Source of the DNA: Leguminivora glycinivorella
Taxonomy: Eukaryota > Arthropoda > Insecta > Lepidoptera > Tortricidae
NCBI RefSeq assembly: GCF_023078275.1
Contig: NC_062998.1
Location: forward strand, 19,791,916-19,855,915
Length of the DNA stretch: 64,000 nucleotides
Direction: 5' to 3'
Positions 1 through 10,177 of this stretch are shown here, in pieces; the first letter of the stretch is position 1, and each line of letters begins with the position of its first letter. The position numbers and the translations under genes are program-made. Under the pieces are notes generated by a model. It ran no database searches. It had not been told where the DNA came from and was given only the letters and a program-made list of their open reading frames with translations.

Positions 1-1690
1 ACTTAATCGAATATATGATGTAATTTTTTCTTTACTACAATGCAAGTGTTTGAGTACCAAGTTAAAAATTTCACTTTCTTTTTGCCGGTTTCATACAAAA
101 ATATCGTTTGACTGTCTCTTTTTTTTGGGTAATATCAATATTTATATGGACGGATTAAGTCGCGTATAATCTTCTTCCTCTAAGAATTACAATGTAAGTA
201 TTTTTGCATTCATTTTGATCAGAGCACAACACAACAGTTCAAAAATCAGTCTACCAGAGCTTCTGAGTTCCGTCGCCGACGACGGGTGACCAAGGGTCAG
301 AAAACCCACGCACCCGCGACCGACAGCGTGTGGCACAACGGTACATGCGGCTCACATCCAAACGCCGCCGGGCGCGTGTGACGGGCCAGAGAAACCAGGG
401 TGGCTAGCCGAATGGCACAATCGCTCACGAAACGCTCACGAAACGAAGCGCTAGTAGATATCTATCTCTATCGCGCTTGCGTATTGGCGCGACAGAGCCA
501 GCGGCGTATCGCTTTCGTTTGGCGTCGGAGAAATGCCATTCGGCTACGGGGCCAGGGCCTTAGGGCTAGGTGATTATCGCCGCGCCGCAGAGGACGCGCT
601 GAGGGGGGGGCGGTGCCTACAGCAGTTGTAGTTGTATGCATACCTAGTTCACGCACACAGACGCGTCCGCTGGCGCTGCCAGGGGCGGCTCACTCCGCTA
701 TCCTATCGCCGCGCTACAAGTATATCCTGGCGGCCGCGAGCTGTGGCCGCGAGTTCGCGGCCTACTCAGGGGTGGCGCACATTCTCACGGAATGCACGTT
801 CGCACTTTCTATTGTTACTTTACGTCGCGAGGTTTTTTAAGCGATGTCCGCGGGTGGAATGGCTAATAATACTTAATTAAATAGACATGTTGAATAAAAT
901 AAATACCAAAAGATATTCTTATACAGATCTACTACTGATTAAGTCCCACGGAAAAGTTCAATAAGGCTTGTGATGTTGGAACCTTGAACAAAAATATATA
1001 AATACAGCGTATATACCTAGAAAGTACTCAAGACTTGAATATAATAATATAACATTTAATGTGAGTATTAATTCGTTTGGATCCATTGGTAACCCTATCA
1101 CCGGACGCCGCGCACGTGCGGCTCGTTTCTTTGTAAGAATGTTGTAGGTATTTAAAAAGGCGGCATTTCGGAAACATCAAAGCAGTGGGCCTTCTTTACT
1201 TGTGCTATTATATATTCTGTGGCGCCGCGCCGGTGTCCACGTGCGCTCTCTGCAGTGTGCGCTGCCGCTGCCACGAAACGTTTACCTACTCCGTGTAATA
1301 CTGATAAAAGAAAGTATTGACGTGAATTCACACGTTTCGGAAATGACTGTAGGTATTTTAAATATTTTAGCACAATATGTTTTTTGCCTCTTATTGCCTA
1401 TTATACAATATATACATACCTACTATGGCAACTCTATCACAGCGCAGAATATGCAGAAGCCACATGGTGGTCTGCGACAGAAACTCAATAGACATTTTTA
1501 GAGTTTTTAAAATAAGTACCTAAGTAGGTACGTGAAGTAACATGGTAAATTAAAAAAATATCATTAGATACTTATTGCGAAGGTGTAAACAATTTCCTTC
1601 GTTTTGCCACATATCAATAATTACCTATCTATATTAAATTCATTAATCCGTATACATTACATTTTTACAGTACGGTAATACTCACCCCGT
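1..1690. other. Non-coding, repeat-bearing stretch
   Basis: No convincing gene. It contains the GC-rich block 250-850 with the foldback at 405-546, and near 936-985 a minus-strand piece of the tRNA-derived SINE tail also seen at 3951-4122. Short open frames of 60-100 codons at 613-880 and 1152-1501 occur on both strands and look like chance. Confidence 0.5.
405..546. repeat. Foldback MITE-like element
   Basis: The 13-base arm TAGCCGAATGGCA (405-417) is matched by its reverse complement at 534-546. The interior holds direct CTCACGAAACG copies and a GC-rich centre. No coding potential is seen. The surrounding 250-850 is unusually GC-rich for this window. Confidence 0.6.
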
Positions 1691-1691
1691 T

Positions 1692-1816
1692 ATTCATAAA
1701 CGTACACTGAGTTATCAAGCCGATAAAGTTCGGTTGTCTCTTTCCGACGTATTGGTGTGATAGAAAGGGACAAACGAACTTTATCGGCTGGATAACTTTA
1801 GTGTACGTTTATGAAT
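1692..1816. repeat. Foldback MITE
   Basis: Arm 1692-1707 (ATTCATAAACGTACAC) is perfectly complementary to 1801-1816. Inside it, GATAAAGTTCG pairs with CGAACTTTATC, so most of the 125 bp can form one hairpin. Confidence 0.75.
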
Positions 1817-2054
1817 AAAGGTGTTAAAATTTATAGCTACGAAATTTTACATAAAACACCTACTTTAAAATAAAATAAAAAATGTTGAATTTGGTTAACA
1901 TTATAAAAGACCTCACGCAAGCTGTGCTAATTAGTTCGCGAATTCGTCGAGAGGTGGCGCTAAACACAATTATGCTCATTAGAGAACCTATACTTCTAGC
2001 CTAGCCCAGTCTTTAGACTTATGTGAGTAACGTAAAAGTACCTAATAGTTTTGT

Positions 2055-2108
2055 AGGTACGGAACCCTCGGTGGGCGAGTCCGACTCGCACTTGGCCGGT
2101 TTTTTTTT
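2055..2108 (+). repeat. Lepidopteran dispersed-repeat tail
   Basis: A GGAACCCTCGG-type segment followed by a cytosine-rich stretch and a T run. I recognise this as a recurrent tail in moth genomes from memory; no alignment was run. Confidence 0.4.
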
Positions 2109-2180
2109 CATAATTAGTATGACTATATGGACGTCTGCAACTCAGGGAGTATCACGTGAGCCCATTAGAAACTTGTAAGG

Positions 2181-2317
2181 TACAGCGGGGCAAATCCCGG
2201 CTGGGGGCAATTGTAAAGAACTAGTCCATTTTTTCCATGTAGTTAGAACTCAACATCATAGTGTAATAATGGAAAAAATGGATCGGTTACAATACAATTG
2301 CCCCCCAGTCGAGATTA
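2181..2317. repeat. MITE, CTGGGGGCAATT family, copy 1
   Basis: Starts TACAGCGGGGCAAAT and contains CTGGGGGCAATTGT. The end contains the inverted version (ACAATTGCCCCCCAG). TCCATTTTTTCCA pairs internally with TGGAAAAAATGGA. Related copies lie at 15856-16076 and, as a half element, at 50660-50757. Confidence 0.7.
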
Positions 2318-2985
2318 AGTACACAGCAAAAAAGAGTATACAAGTCCTTAGGAGGGTTTGGGTTGCCGGCGACTCAAAGGACAATAGACGGAACAAATTA
2401 GTTCCGTAGGTCCTTCCGTCACCAGCACACCGCACACTCCTTGAGCTCTGGCAGCCTTACTCCCCGGCAGGAACACCACACTATGAGTAGGGTCTAGTGG
2501 TATTTGGCTGTGGTCTTCAAAATATGTATTTTAGTATTAATATATTAGGCTTCTCTTGTACTTATATGTATTAAGAAATTCTTTTGAAAAAGTGACTTAT
2601 TAGTAGCTCGGGTAATAAATAAGAATAATTATTCAAGAGAATTACGAAACAATCGATGTGATTGTTCGGCAGTTTATTTTCTGAGACGAGACCGAGTGAA
2701 GTGATAGTAATATTGTTAATTAATACAGAGTTGAAAGATAAGCAGATGTCAACTGTTTGGATAGGAACTTGTTTAATAAAGAAGAGTAGCTTTCTCTTAG
2801 CAATCCATTGTTACTAGTTAAGGGTTTTGCTGACACTATTCTAGCAGGCGCAAGAATACCACACAGGAAGGTTTCATTTTCCAAGTGTCTTAGGGTTGCA
2901 TAGTCACGTAGCGCTCTTTTTCTCGCTCATTTTTGTATCGTATGAAGGTGGTTCCATTAGTTTTTTCGGAGCTTATGTTCGAAAT

Positions 2986-3118
2986 GGATGTAGTTACGCA
3001 GAAACGTTCCAATCCATCTGAAATTGTCATTGAAATGAAAGACTTTTGTTTTTCATACAAGGTCTAAAACTAAATGACAATTTCATGTGGATTGGAACGT
3101 TTCTGCGTAACTATGTCC
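2986..3118. repeat. Foldback MITE
   Basis: About 45-bp arms: 2986-3032 is nearly complementary to 3075-3118, sharing AGTTACGCAGAAACGTTCCA and GAAATTGTCATT. The loop is short and AT-rich. Confidence 0.75.
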
Positions 3119-3429
3119 AAATGTCATTTGATATTTGCAAAGAGGATCGAGTATTATAGAGAGTTACTGTCGAAGTAAAATGTGTAATCACAGTGCATAG
3201 TCTGCCATCTCTTGACACAGGCTTAAAACTTTTGAACCTCAGTTTTGACAATTTGGCCCATATTCTTAGCTTGATATGTTTTAAAATGTCAAATATTAAT
3301 ATTAGCGCCATCTAGCTGAGCGTACCCCAAAGGTGTAATGCCATCTAGGCCACCGTATCTTTTTCTGTATGGTACTGAGGTACGTTTTTTTCTTAGACTT
3401 TATCTGTCTATACGGAGTTATACATGTCT

Positions 3430-3641
3430 TTGATATTTGCCAGTCGCTTTTCGGTGAAGGAAAACATCGTGAGGAAACCGGACTAATTCCAATAAGGCCT
3501 AGTTACCCTTTGTGTTGGAAGGTCAGATGGCAGTCGCTTTCGTAAAACTAGTAACGCCAAATCTTGGGATTAGCTGTCACAGCGGACCCCAGGCTCCCAT
3601 GAGCCGCGGCAAATGCCGGGATAACGCAAGGAGGATGATGA
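3430..3641 (+). repeat. SINE body, 5'-truncated
   Basis: Near-identical to the body of the complete SINE at 8941-9263 (shared blocks around GGTGAAGGAAAACATCGTGA and GGATAACGCAAGG, ending in GATGATG). The tRNA-like head is missing. Confidence 0.8.
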
Positions 3642-3950
3642 AGGTGGTTCTATGCTTCCATTATGAGAACACGCATTTTCCCGTCTTTTTTGCCAGTAGG
3701 TATCTACTTATTTAGTTCTAAAATAAGCTAGGAAGAAATTATGGGACGCGTCACACGGACGCGGCTGGTGACCTCGACTGATAAACTAGTGTGCACAGTC
3801 ATAAAACATGCAGCTCGCCAGATGACGTCCGGACGTCCGTGCGCTCAAGTTCACGTCCACGGCTTACGTCCGATAGTTTGCACAATTCAGTGTATATTCA
3901 TTATCTAGATCGTGGCAACGGACGCGTTCCATAATTTGTTCCTAGCTATT

Positions 3951-4122
3951 GTGTGATGAGCATAGATATTTGTTCCTGAGTCATGGATGTTTTCTATGTA
4001 TATATTGTATTTGTATATTATATATATCGTCTGAGTACCCACACTAGCCTTCTTGAGCTTACCATGGGGCTCAGTCAATCTGTGTAAAAAATGTCCCATA
4101 GTATTTATTTATTTATTTATAC
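3951..4122 (+). repeat. SINE tail (second tRNA-derived family)
   Basis: Reads GTGATGAGCATAGATATTTG then a run resembling the copy at 58667-58783, ending in an ATTTATTTATTT tail. Minus-strand pieces of the same tail occur at 4262-4337, 9309-9370 and 936-985. Confidence 0.6.
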
Positions 4123-4602
4123 TTGAAACTTAGAGGTCTTGTAGGAGTTGTAGGTATTTCTTTGTTTCATTTTCTTACATAATTCAGCATGATTGTGTCC
4201 TCGATGTCATTGTACCAACCAATGTTTTACAATAATTTATACATGGTCATTATATTATATTTTAGGACATTATTACACAGATTGACCGAGTCCCACGGTA
4301 AGCTCAATAAGGCTTGTGTTAAGGGTACTCAGACAACGATATGTACGAGGGGCGTTCAATAAGTAATGATAATGAGTATTAAAACATAAGAATGTAGGTA
4401 TCCTTATATTTTTATAATTAAAAGTAACTCTTTTGTGATTTATTTACATATTTAATTTTTTCAATTATTATTTTTTTGCCCCCTTTAAAAATTAAAATCT
4501 TAACGATAGTCTAAATACCATGTCAGTAAGCACTTCACTTCATTATACTTCAGAGTAGCGATTATATTACAATTTTATTTAAAGGTCGGGTATAAAATAT
4601 TA

Positions 4603-7134
4603 ATGATCCTTATATTCGCGGTCGGCACCGCGTATAGGCCTGAATCAGTGTCAGTGGACAGCGCTTTAGACTCTCTCAATGAAACCTTAGACGCATTTGC
4701 AGCATATAAGGGCATATTCCTATTGACTGATTTTAATGTTGATGTTCAATTTTGGGACAGACCTAATGCCAAAAAATTATCTACATTTCTATCGCAGAGA
4801 AGTATGGAACAAATCGTTAGTGAACCTACTAGAGTCGCAAAAAATTGCTCTTCTATAATAGATCTCTTTATAACAGACAGTCCCGCTATCTGTAAAACAA
4901 TAAATGTGCATCATAACCCTACTCTAAGCGATCATGCTATGATAATCGCAGAATTAATTTATGTTAAACCCAAACCAGTCAAACAATATATCTATAAAAG
5001 ATCTTTGGATGGTATAGATATAGATAATTTTCGTGCAGATCTTAGACAGATACCTTGGAGCCAAATAAAGGACACAACAGACCTAGAAAGTAAAGTAAGT
5101 CGATTCAATTGTTTTTTATCTGACCTATTTGACAAGCATGCACCAATGCGTCGATTGCAAATAACGGATAGGTCGCAACCATGGATCACAGAAAATATTA
5201 AGACCATGATGGGCCTTCGCGATGCTGCTTTAAAGAGAGCTCAAAGAACAAATAATGAGGTACATAGAAAATATTATAAAGATCTTCGTAATTATACTAC
5301 TGGGGCATTGGAACGGGAAAAGACTGCTTACTTCAATTTTTACGTCAATAAAAACCAATCACGTCCAAAACAGATGTGGAAGCACTTAAAAAACTCATCG
5401 AGTATAGGAGATACGGATAGACACACTATACCTGAACATCTATGTAAACCAGATGAAATAAACAACTTTTTTTTGACGCTGCCAGGGAGCTCTAGTACAG
5501 ATAAAGAAATGCAAAAAATATTTGAAGGTCAGAAGCCGACTAATAATGTCTTCGACATTAAGTGCTGTTCAGATAGCGACGTCCGTAAAATAATTGACTC
5601 AATAAAAACAAGTGCAAGTGGTTACGATAATATCAACATTGATATGATTCGACTTACGCTGGATGTGACACTGCCGATAATAACCCACTTAATTAATACC
5701 TCAATTTCTTCTAAAATTTTTCCCGAGGCTTGGAAATTGGCGAAGGTGAAGCCAATACCTAAGTCCAGCAAAACTGAGCAGTACAAAGATCTGCGTGCGA
5801 TTAGCATTCTCCCGGTACTGTCTAAAATAATTGAAAAAATTGTCAGTCAGCAACTGTCTATGTACTTAGAAAATAATAATGTACTACCTAGCATACAGTC
5901 CGGTTTTCGTAGTAAGCACGGAACGGCGACTGCCTTGGCTAACGTGACAGATGACATTATCGCGGCATCAGACAGAGGAAAAGGAACTATCCTCGTTTTG
6001 CTGGACTTCTCACGTGCTTTTGATTGCCTTAACCCAATACTGCTGCTATCAAAAATGGCATACTACGGTGTTTCCGCACAGACGTGTCAGTGGTTTGAGT
6101 CATTTCTGACAAATCGCAAGCAGTACGTGGAAATACCGAATAATAAGGGTGAGTTGTCGCACTCATCTACACAAGTGATCAGTCGTGGCACTCCTCAGGG
6201 GTCTATTTTAAGTCCTCTGCTGTTTATTCTGTACACCTCAGACCTTGTAAAAAATTTAAAGCACTGTGAAGCACATTTATATGCAGATGACACCCAAATA
6301 TATTATTCATTTGCACCAGGTGAACTTAGTTCAGCAGTGAGTAAAATTAACGAAGACCTAAATATAGTGGCGGATTGGGCAATCAAGAATAACCTGGTTT
6401 TAAACCCGTCTAAATCCCAGTTCGTAGTAATGGGCACTAAATATCAGCGCTTAAAAATCAAAACACAAAAACCAAGAGTCTGCATTAATAAGGAGATAGT
6501 CACTGAAGCAGAACACGCGAAAAATCTAGGACTAATCATTGATGGAGAATTGCGTTATATAGAACATGTAAATATAAATATTCGGAATGCATTCTACAGA
6601 CTTAAGGTGCTATACAATATCCGCAAATATCTATCGGTTAAAGCCAGGGAAATTCTAGTAGAGTCACTAGTTCTCTCACTGTTCAACTATGCCGACATTG
6701 TTTATGGACCGAGACTACTAGCTATAACAAAGAAGGCCATACAGCGGGTGCAGAACGCATGTGCTCGATTCTGCTATACAGTTCCATGCAGATCACACAT
6801 CACTCCATTTCTTAACAAATACAATGTTCTGAACATGGAAAATCGAAGACGACTGCATTTGGCTTGCGCCGTTCGGAAAGTGTTAGACCTTGAAAAACCT
6901 CGTTATCTGTTTGATAAACTGAAATGGGTAAACGATACGCGCTTAAGGTCGCTCAGAAAATGCACGAAACTATTAACCCCACTTCACAAAACTGCAGCTT
7001 TCAGAGGGAGTTTTAAATTTGCCGCCAGTAAGGTCTGGAATGACCTTCCACCCCCATTGCGAGAACCGTCAGCATTTTTAAAATACAAACAATTAGTTCG
7101 AACACATTTCTTAAATATCCAAAGTAAATTGTAA
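4603..7134 (+). CDS. Non-LTR retrotransposon endonuclease/reverse transcriptase, 5'-truncated
   Basis: An open frame of 843 residues. It starts inside the apurinic endonuclease domain: the AYRP motif is at the start, followed by LTDFNVDV where a GDFN motif is expected (Gly replaced by Thr), and SDHAMI. The reverse transcriptase core follows, with LDFSRAFDCLN, RGTPQGSILSPLLF and the catalytic YADD near residue 563. The C-terminus is the thumb-like and LPPPLREP region typical of Jockey/CR1-group LINEs. No stop interrupts the frame. The missing N-terminal half of the endonuclease and the lack of ORF1 indicate 5' truncation on insertion, so it is not autonomous. The 3' UTR continues to an A/T-rich tail near 7618. 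I cannot separate Jockey from CR1 by eye. Confidence 0.85.
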   Translation: MILIFAVGTAYRPESVSVDSALDSLNETLDAFAAYKGIFLLTDFNVDVQFWDRPNAKKLSTFLSQRSMEQIVSEPTRVAKNCSSIIDLFITDSPAICKTINVHHNPTLSDHAMIIAELIYVKPKPVKQYIYKRSLDGIDIDNFRADLRQIPWSQIKDTTDLESKVSRFNCFLSDLFDKHAPMRRLQITDRSQPWITENIKTMMGLRDAALKRAQRTNNEVHRKYYKDLRNYTTGALEREKTAYFNFYVNKNQSRPKQMWKHLKNSSSIGDTDRHTIPEHLCKPDEINNFFLTLPGSSSTDKEMQKIFEGQKPTNNVFDIKCCSDSDVRKIIDSIKTSASGYDNINIDMIRLTLDVTLPIITHLINTSISSKIFPEAWKLAKVKPIPKSSKTEQYKDLRAISILPVLSKIIEKIVSQQLSMYLENNNVLPSIQSGFRSKHGTATALANVTDDIIAASDRGKGTILVLLDFSRAFDCLNPILLLSKMAYYGVSAQTCQWFESFLTNRKQYVEIPNNKGELSHSSTQVISRGTPQGSILSPLLFILYTSDLVKNLKHCEAHLYADDTQIYYSFAPGELSSAVSKINEDLNIVADWAIKNNLVLNPSKSQFVVMGTKYQRLKIKTQKPRVCINKEIVTEAEHAKNLGLIIDGELRYIEHVNINIRNAFYRLKVLYNIRKYLSVKAREILVESLVLSLFNYADIVYGPRLLAITKKAIQRVQNACARFCYTVPCRSHITPFLNKYNVLNMENRRRLHLACAVRKVLDLEKPRYLFDKLKWVNDTRLRSLRKCTKLLTPLHKTAAFRGSFKFAASKVWNDLPPPLREPSAFLKYKQLVRTHFLNIQSKL

Positions 7135-7618
7135 ACTCCAATTATTATTTAATTATTTATTTATCTATTAATTTACTCATTGGTACCTTTTTCCGTCTTA
7201 TTTATCTATTTATATATTTATCTTCTCTATGTAATGTCAAGACACAATTAAGTACGCTATTACACACACATTACACCACATACACTACACATACAAACAC
7301 CACGTACCCCAAAAAGCACAGAAAACCCTACTTTACACATGTTAGCAACGACCGTCCCCACCCCGTCCGGGACCAGTCTGAAAACCAGCGCAGAGCCATT
7401 GGCGCTGCACACGCTGAGACTGGGACCCTTTGCCTCATCAAATATACTTGTATAGGTTAACAATAGTTCTTACGTTAAGTTAATAAGTTTAAGTTTGTTT
7501 TGTTTGTTATCTTACTTTGTTTGTTATTCTTTCCTTTAAACTGTATAATGTAATGTTTTGTATACTTAGTATTAAGATGTGGCAATAAAGATTATTTTAT
7601 TTTTTATTTTTTATTTTT
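7135..7618 (+). mobile_element. 3' UTR and tail of the LINE
   Basis: Follows the reverse transcriptase frame. It has a CA-rich stretch (7260-7310), an AATAAA-containing end near 7583 and a tail of repeated TTTTATTTTT. No gene of its own. Confidence 0.6.
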
Positions 7619-8275
7619 ATATTGCCTTCAATATTAGGTATGTCACTTGTAGCTTTAAATACACTAACTTGAGCAGCACCCTCGGCAATTTGAGGGTTCG
7701 GCCCTGTCGACTGTCATTTCGAAGGACAAAAACATTATTATTTGTTTTTTTTAAATGTTCTTATTGTAACTAATCATTTTTTTAATATTAAAATGATTGT
7801 ATGTTCTTCTTTAATACTAACGTAATTTTTTTTCCAATCTATATTCTCAATTTTCGTGATAATCTGTAAAAATCGTGAACATGACCCAAAACAGCACCTA
7901 TTTTTTTTTTTGGATACCATACCGTTTGAAAATGTATCTATACGAACTGTTTTTATTGCTGTTACTAACAAAGGATAAACCCAGCTTTAATTTAAAGTAT
8001 GATTATTTTTGATATTCATGTCAGAAATGAACTCACGACATGTCAAATATTCATGAAAACATGCTCTTATTTTACTGAAAATTTTCATCCCCCACCTTGT
8101 GTCAATTATTTACATATCAAAGAAAAACAAATGAAAGTAGTAAAAATTTGAATTATGCAATTTCACTTTAATGAGTACTGCTACATGGACAAGTTAAGAA
8201 AAATTAAATCAAGATACAGGAACATATCCATTCTCATTATTTTTTGAACGTCCCTCGTATAATATATACAATATC

Positions 8276-8665
8276 TGGGCGACCGAGCTTCGCTCGGTTC
8301 TATTTTATTATATCACGTCTTCAGATAAAAAAAAAACTCTTATAAATACAAAAACAAAAAACAAAAATTTAATTTCTGGCCGGGAATCGAAACCCTGACA
8401 CCTGCGATCTATCTGCGAACATTAGACCGACCTCGTATGACTGAGCTAAGCGGAGTCGAAACGCGCGTGGCGAAATTAACGACCATATTTTATGTGTACT
8501 AACGCGAAAGAAAAACCCATGAAAACACGAAAATTCGCGTTTTCCGGGATCTAAGGCTACGCTAGATCGATTTTTCAGCCCCGAAAACCCCCACATAACA
8601 AATTTCAGCGATATCGTTAGAGCGGTTTCCAAGATCGTCGGTATATATAAATAAATATACAAGAA
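8276..8665 (-). repeat. tRNA-like dispersed repeat
   Basis: On the minus strand 8381-8460 reads like a tRNA-derived head: TAGCTCAGTCATACGAGG as an A-box-like block and GGTTTCGATTCC as a B-box-like block. Flanks include CGAGCGAAGCTCGGTCG (8279-8299), a block I recall from moth repeats. It is interpreted as a SINE or RTE-tail element, not a functional tRNA. Confidence 0.5.
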
Positions 8666-8940
8666 TTGCTCGTTTAAAAGTATAAGATATCGTATACGTA
8701 TAGTTATTTTTATGACATACCTTTGAAGAAATCCTGGAGTAAATGTCCTATCAGACTATATAAGGAGTGTGGAGGAGTGATCTTTAATGGGCGCCAGCAG
8801 CATGTTAATTTGATTTACTCCATCACCAGTTGTAACACTGCAACCGGGCGTTATGTTTTTCTGTGGACAATAAAGTGGCTCATAAGAGAACGTAATCTTC
8901 GGATTTCACATATTTGATTGTATTAGGGGCAAATAAATAA

Positions 8941-9263
8941 GCGCTGGTGGCCTAGCGGTAAAAGCGTGCGACTTTCAATCCGGCGGTCGCGGGTTCGAAC
9001 CTCGGCTCGTACCAATGAGTTTTTCGGAACTGACATGGAAAATGACATTTGATATTTTTCCAGTCGCTTTTAGGTGAAGGAAAACATCGTGAGGAAACCG
9101 GACTACTTCCAATAAGGCGTATTTACCTTTTGTCTTGGAAGGTCAGATGGCAGTCGCGTTCGTAACACTAGTGCCTACGCCAAATCTTGAGATTAGTTGT
9201 CACAGCGGACCCCAGGCTCCCATGAGCTGTGGAAAAAGCCGGGATAACGCAAGGACGATGATG
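8941..9263 (+). mobile_element. Complete tRNA-derived SINE with target duplication
   Basis: The tRNA-like head (8941-9015) has an A box around TAGCGGTAAAAGCG and a perfect B box GGTTCGAACC. A body shared with 3430-3641 follows, then a GATGATG end. The 16-bp direct repeat AGGGGCAAATAAATAA lies immediately outside both ends (8925-8940 and 9264-9279). That is a textbook target-site duplication and fixes the boundaries to the base. Confidence 0.92.
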
Positions 9264-9632
9264 AGGGGCAAATAAATAAATTTACAAGCTATTTTTATGG
9301 ATGTATATGTATATTGATTGACTCCCACAGTAAGCTCAAGAAGACTTGTGATGTAGGAAGTTAGACAAAAATCACTCAAATGAATGCTTTGACCGGGGAC
9401 AAAAACCCGGAAGCACCAGGCAGAGGGTTCTACCAAAGATGTCAAAAGTAAGGATAAGGTATTTCATATAATTTTTGCTGAACATTCTAGTTTGATGAGC
9501 TTTGGTGGAGTGGGACGCTACGAGTTCGCATCTCGCGCGAGAGAGTGAGAGGTGTCACACTCACAGCTGTTCTAACTGTTCAATTTTTGATAAGGGGAAA
9601 CTCTAAGAAATTGTTTGATTAAATTATCTTCA

Positions 9633-9727
9633 GTACAGTCGTCCATGAAAGTGGTTTACCACTTTTCGCCTCTATCTCAAACACATAAGATCGAAAAGTG
9701 GTAAACCACTTTTTTGGCTGACTGTAC
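9633..9727. repeat. Small foldback MITE
   Basis: GTACAGTC (9633-9640) pairs with GACTGTAC (9720-9727). AAGTGGTTTACCACTTTTCG pairs with CGAAAAGTGGTAAACCACTT. Each half is itself palindromic. Confidence 0.7.
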
Positions 9728-10177
9728 CAACTGTAGTCATTTCTTTTTTATGGAATAAAGAATAAAACACAAAAGTGATGATCAATCTCCCATTAAAACA
9801 ATGTAAATAAGATACATTGTATTCCCTTTTCTTTAAAACATGAAATATTTTTAATATTGATATGGTCGCTATAAGACGTTATTAGGTTAGCTATAGGTAA
9901 ACTACGTATTAGCGGCGTCTGGTCCATACAAGCCGATTCCCACCGGCTTGCCTACAATTGATTACTAGTAAAGTACCTAATGTTAAGGTAGGTTTCTTTG
10001 TGTTCAGTGTTGCCTAGCAGAAATTTTCACCAGCCGCCATTGCAACGTAATAACTTATGGCAGAAGGTCCTTTAAGTAGGAACTGAATAAATTAACTGAC
10101 TTGGTATTACAGAGATCTCAACTCGTTTTATGCCAGAAGAACTGAGTTGCGAGACTTGGTGTTTTTTTTTTTTTTTT

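Larger units (their letters stand above)
4344..8259. mobile_element. Mariner-type element carrying a nested LINE
   Basis: The left end (4344-4376) begins TACGAGGGGCGTTCAATAAG. The right end (8231-8259) is its near inverse, reading TACGAGGGACGTTCAAAAAA on the minus strand. Both begin at a TA, as mariner insertions do. Between them lie a LINE (about 4600-7618) and about 0.9 kb of AT-rich filler in which I find no transposase, so the outer element looks non-autonomous. The LINE would have inserted later. Confidence is for the paired ends; the subfamily is not determined. Confidence 0.65.

Noticed and set aside
8941..9015. Functional tRNA gene
   Set aside because: A and B boxes are good, but the acceptor ends do not pair (GCGCTGG against CGGCTCG) and it continues into a SINE body with a target duplication.
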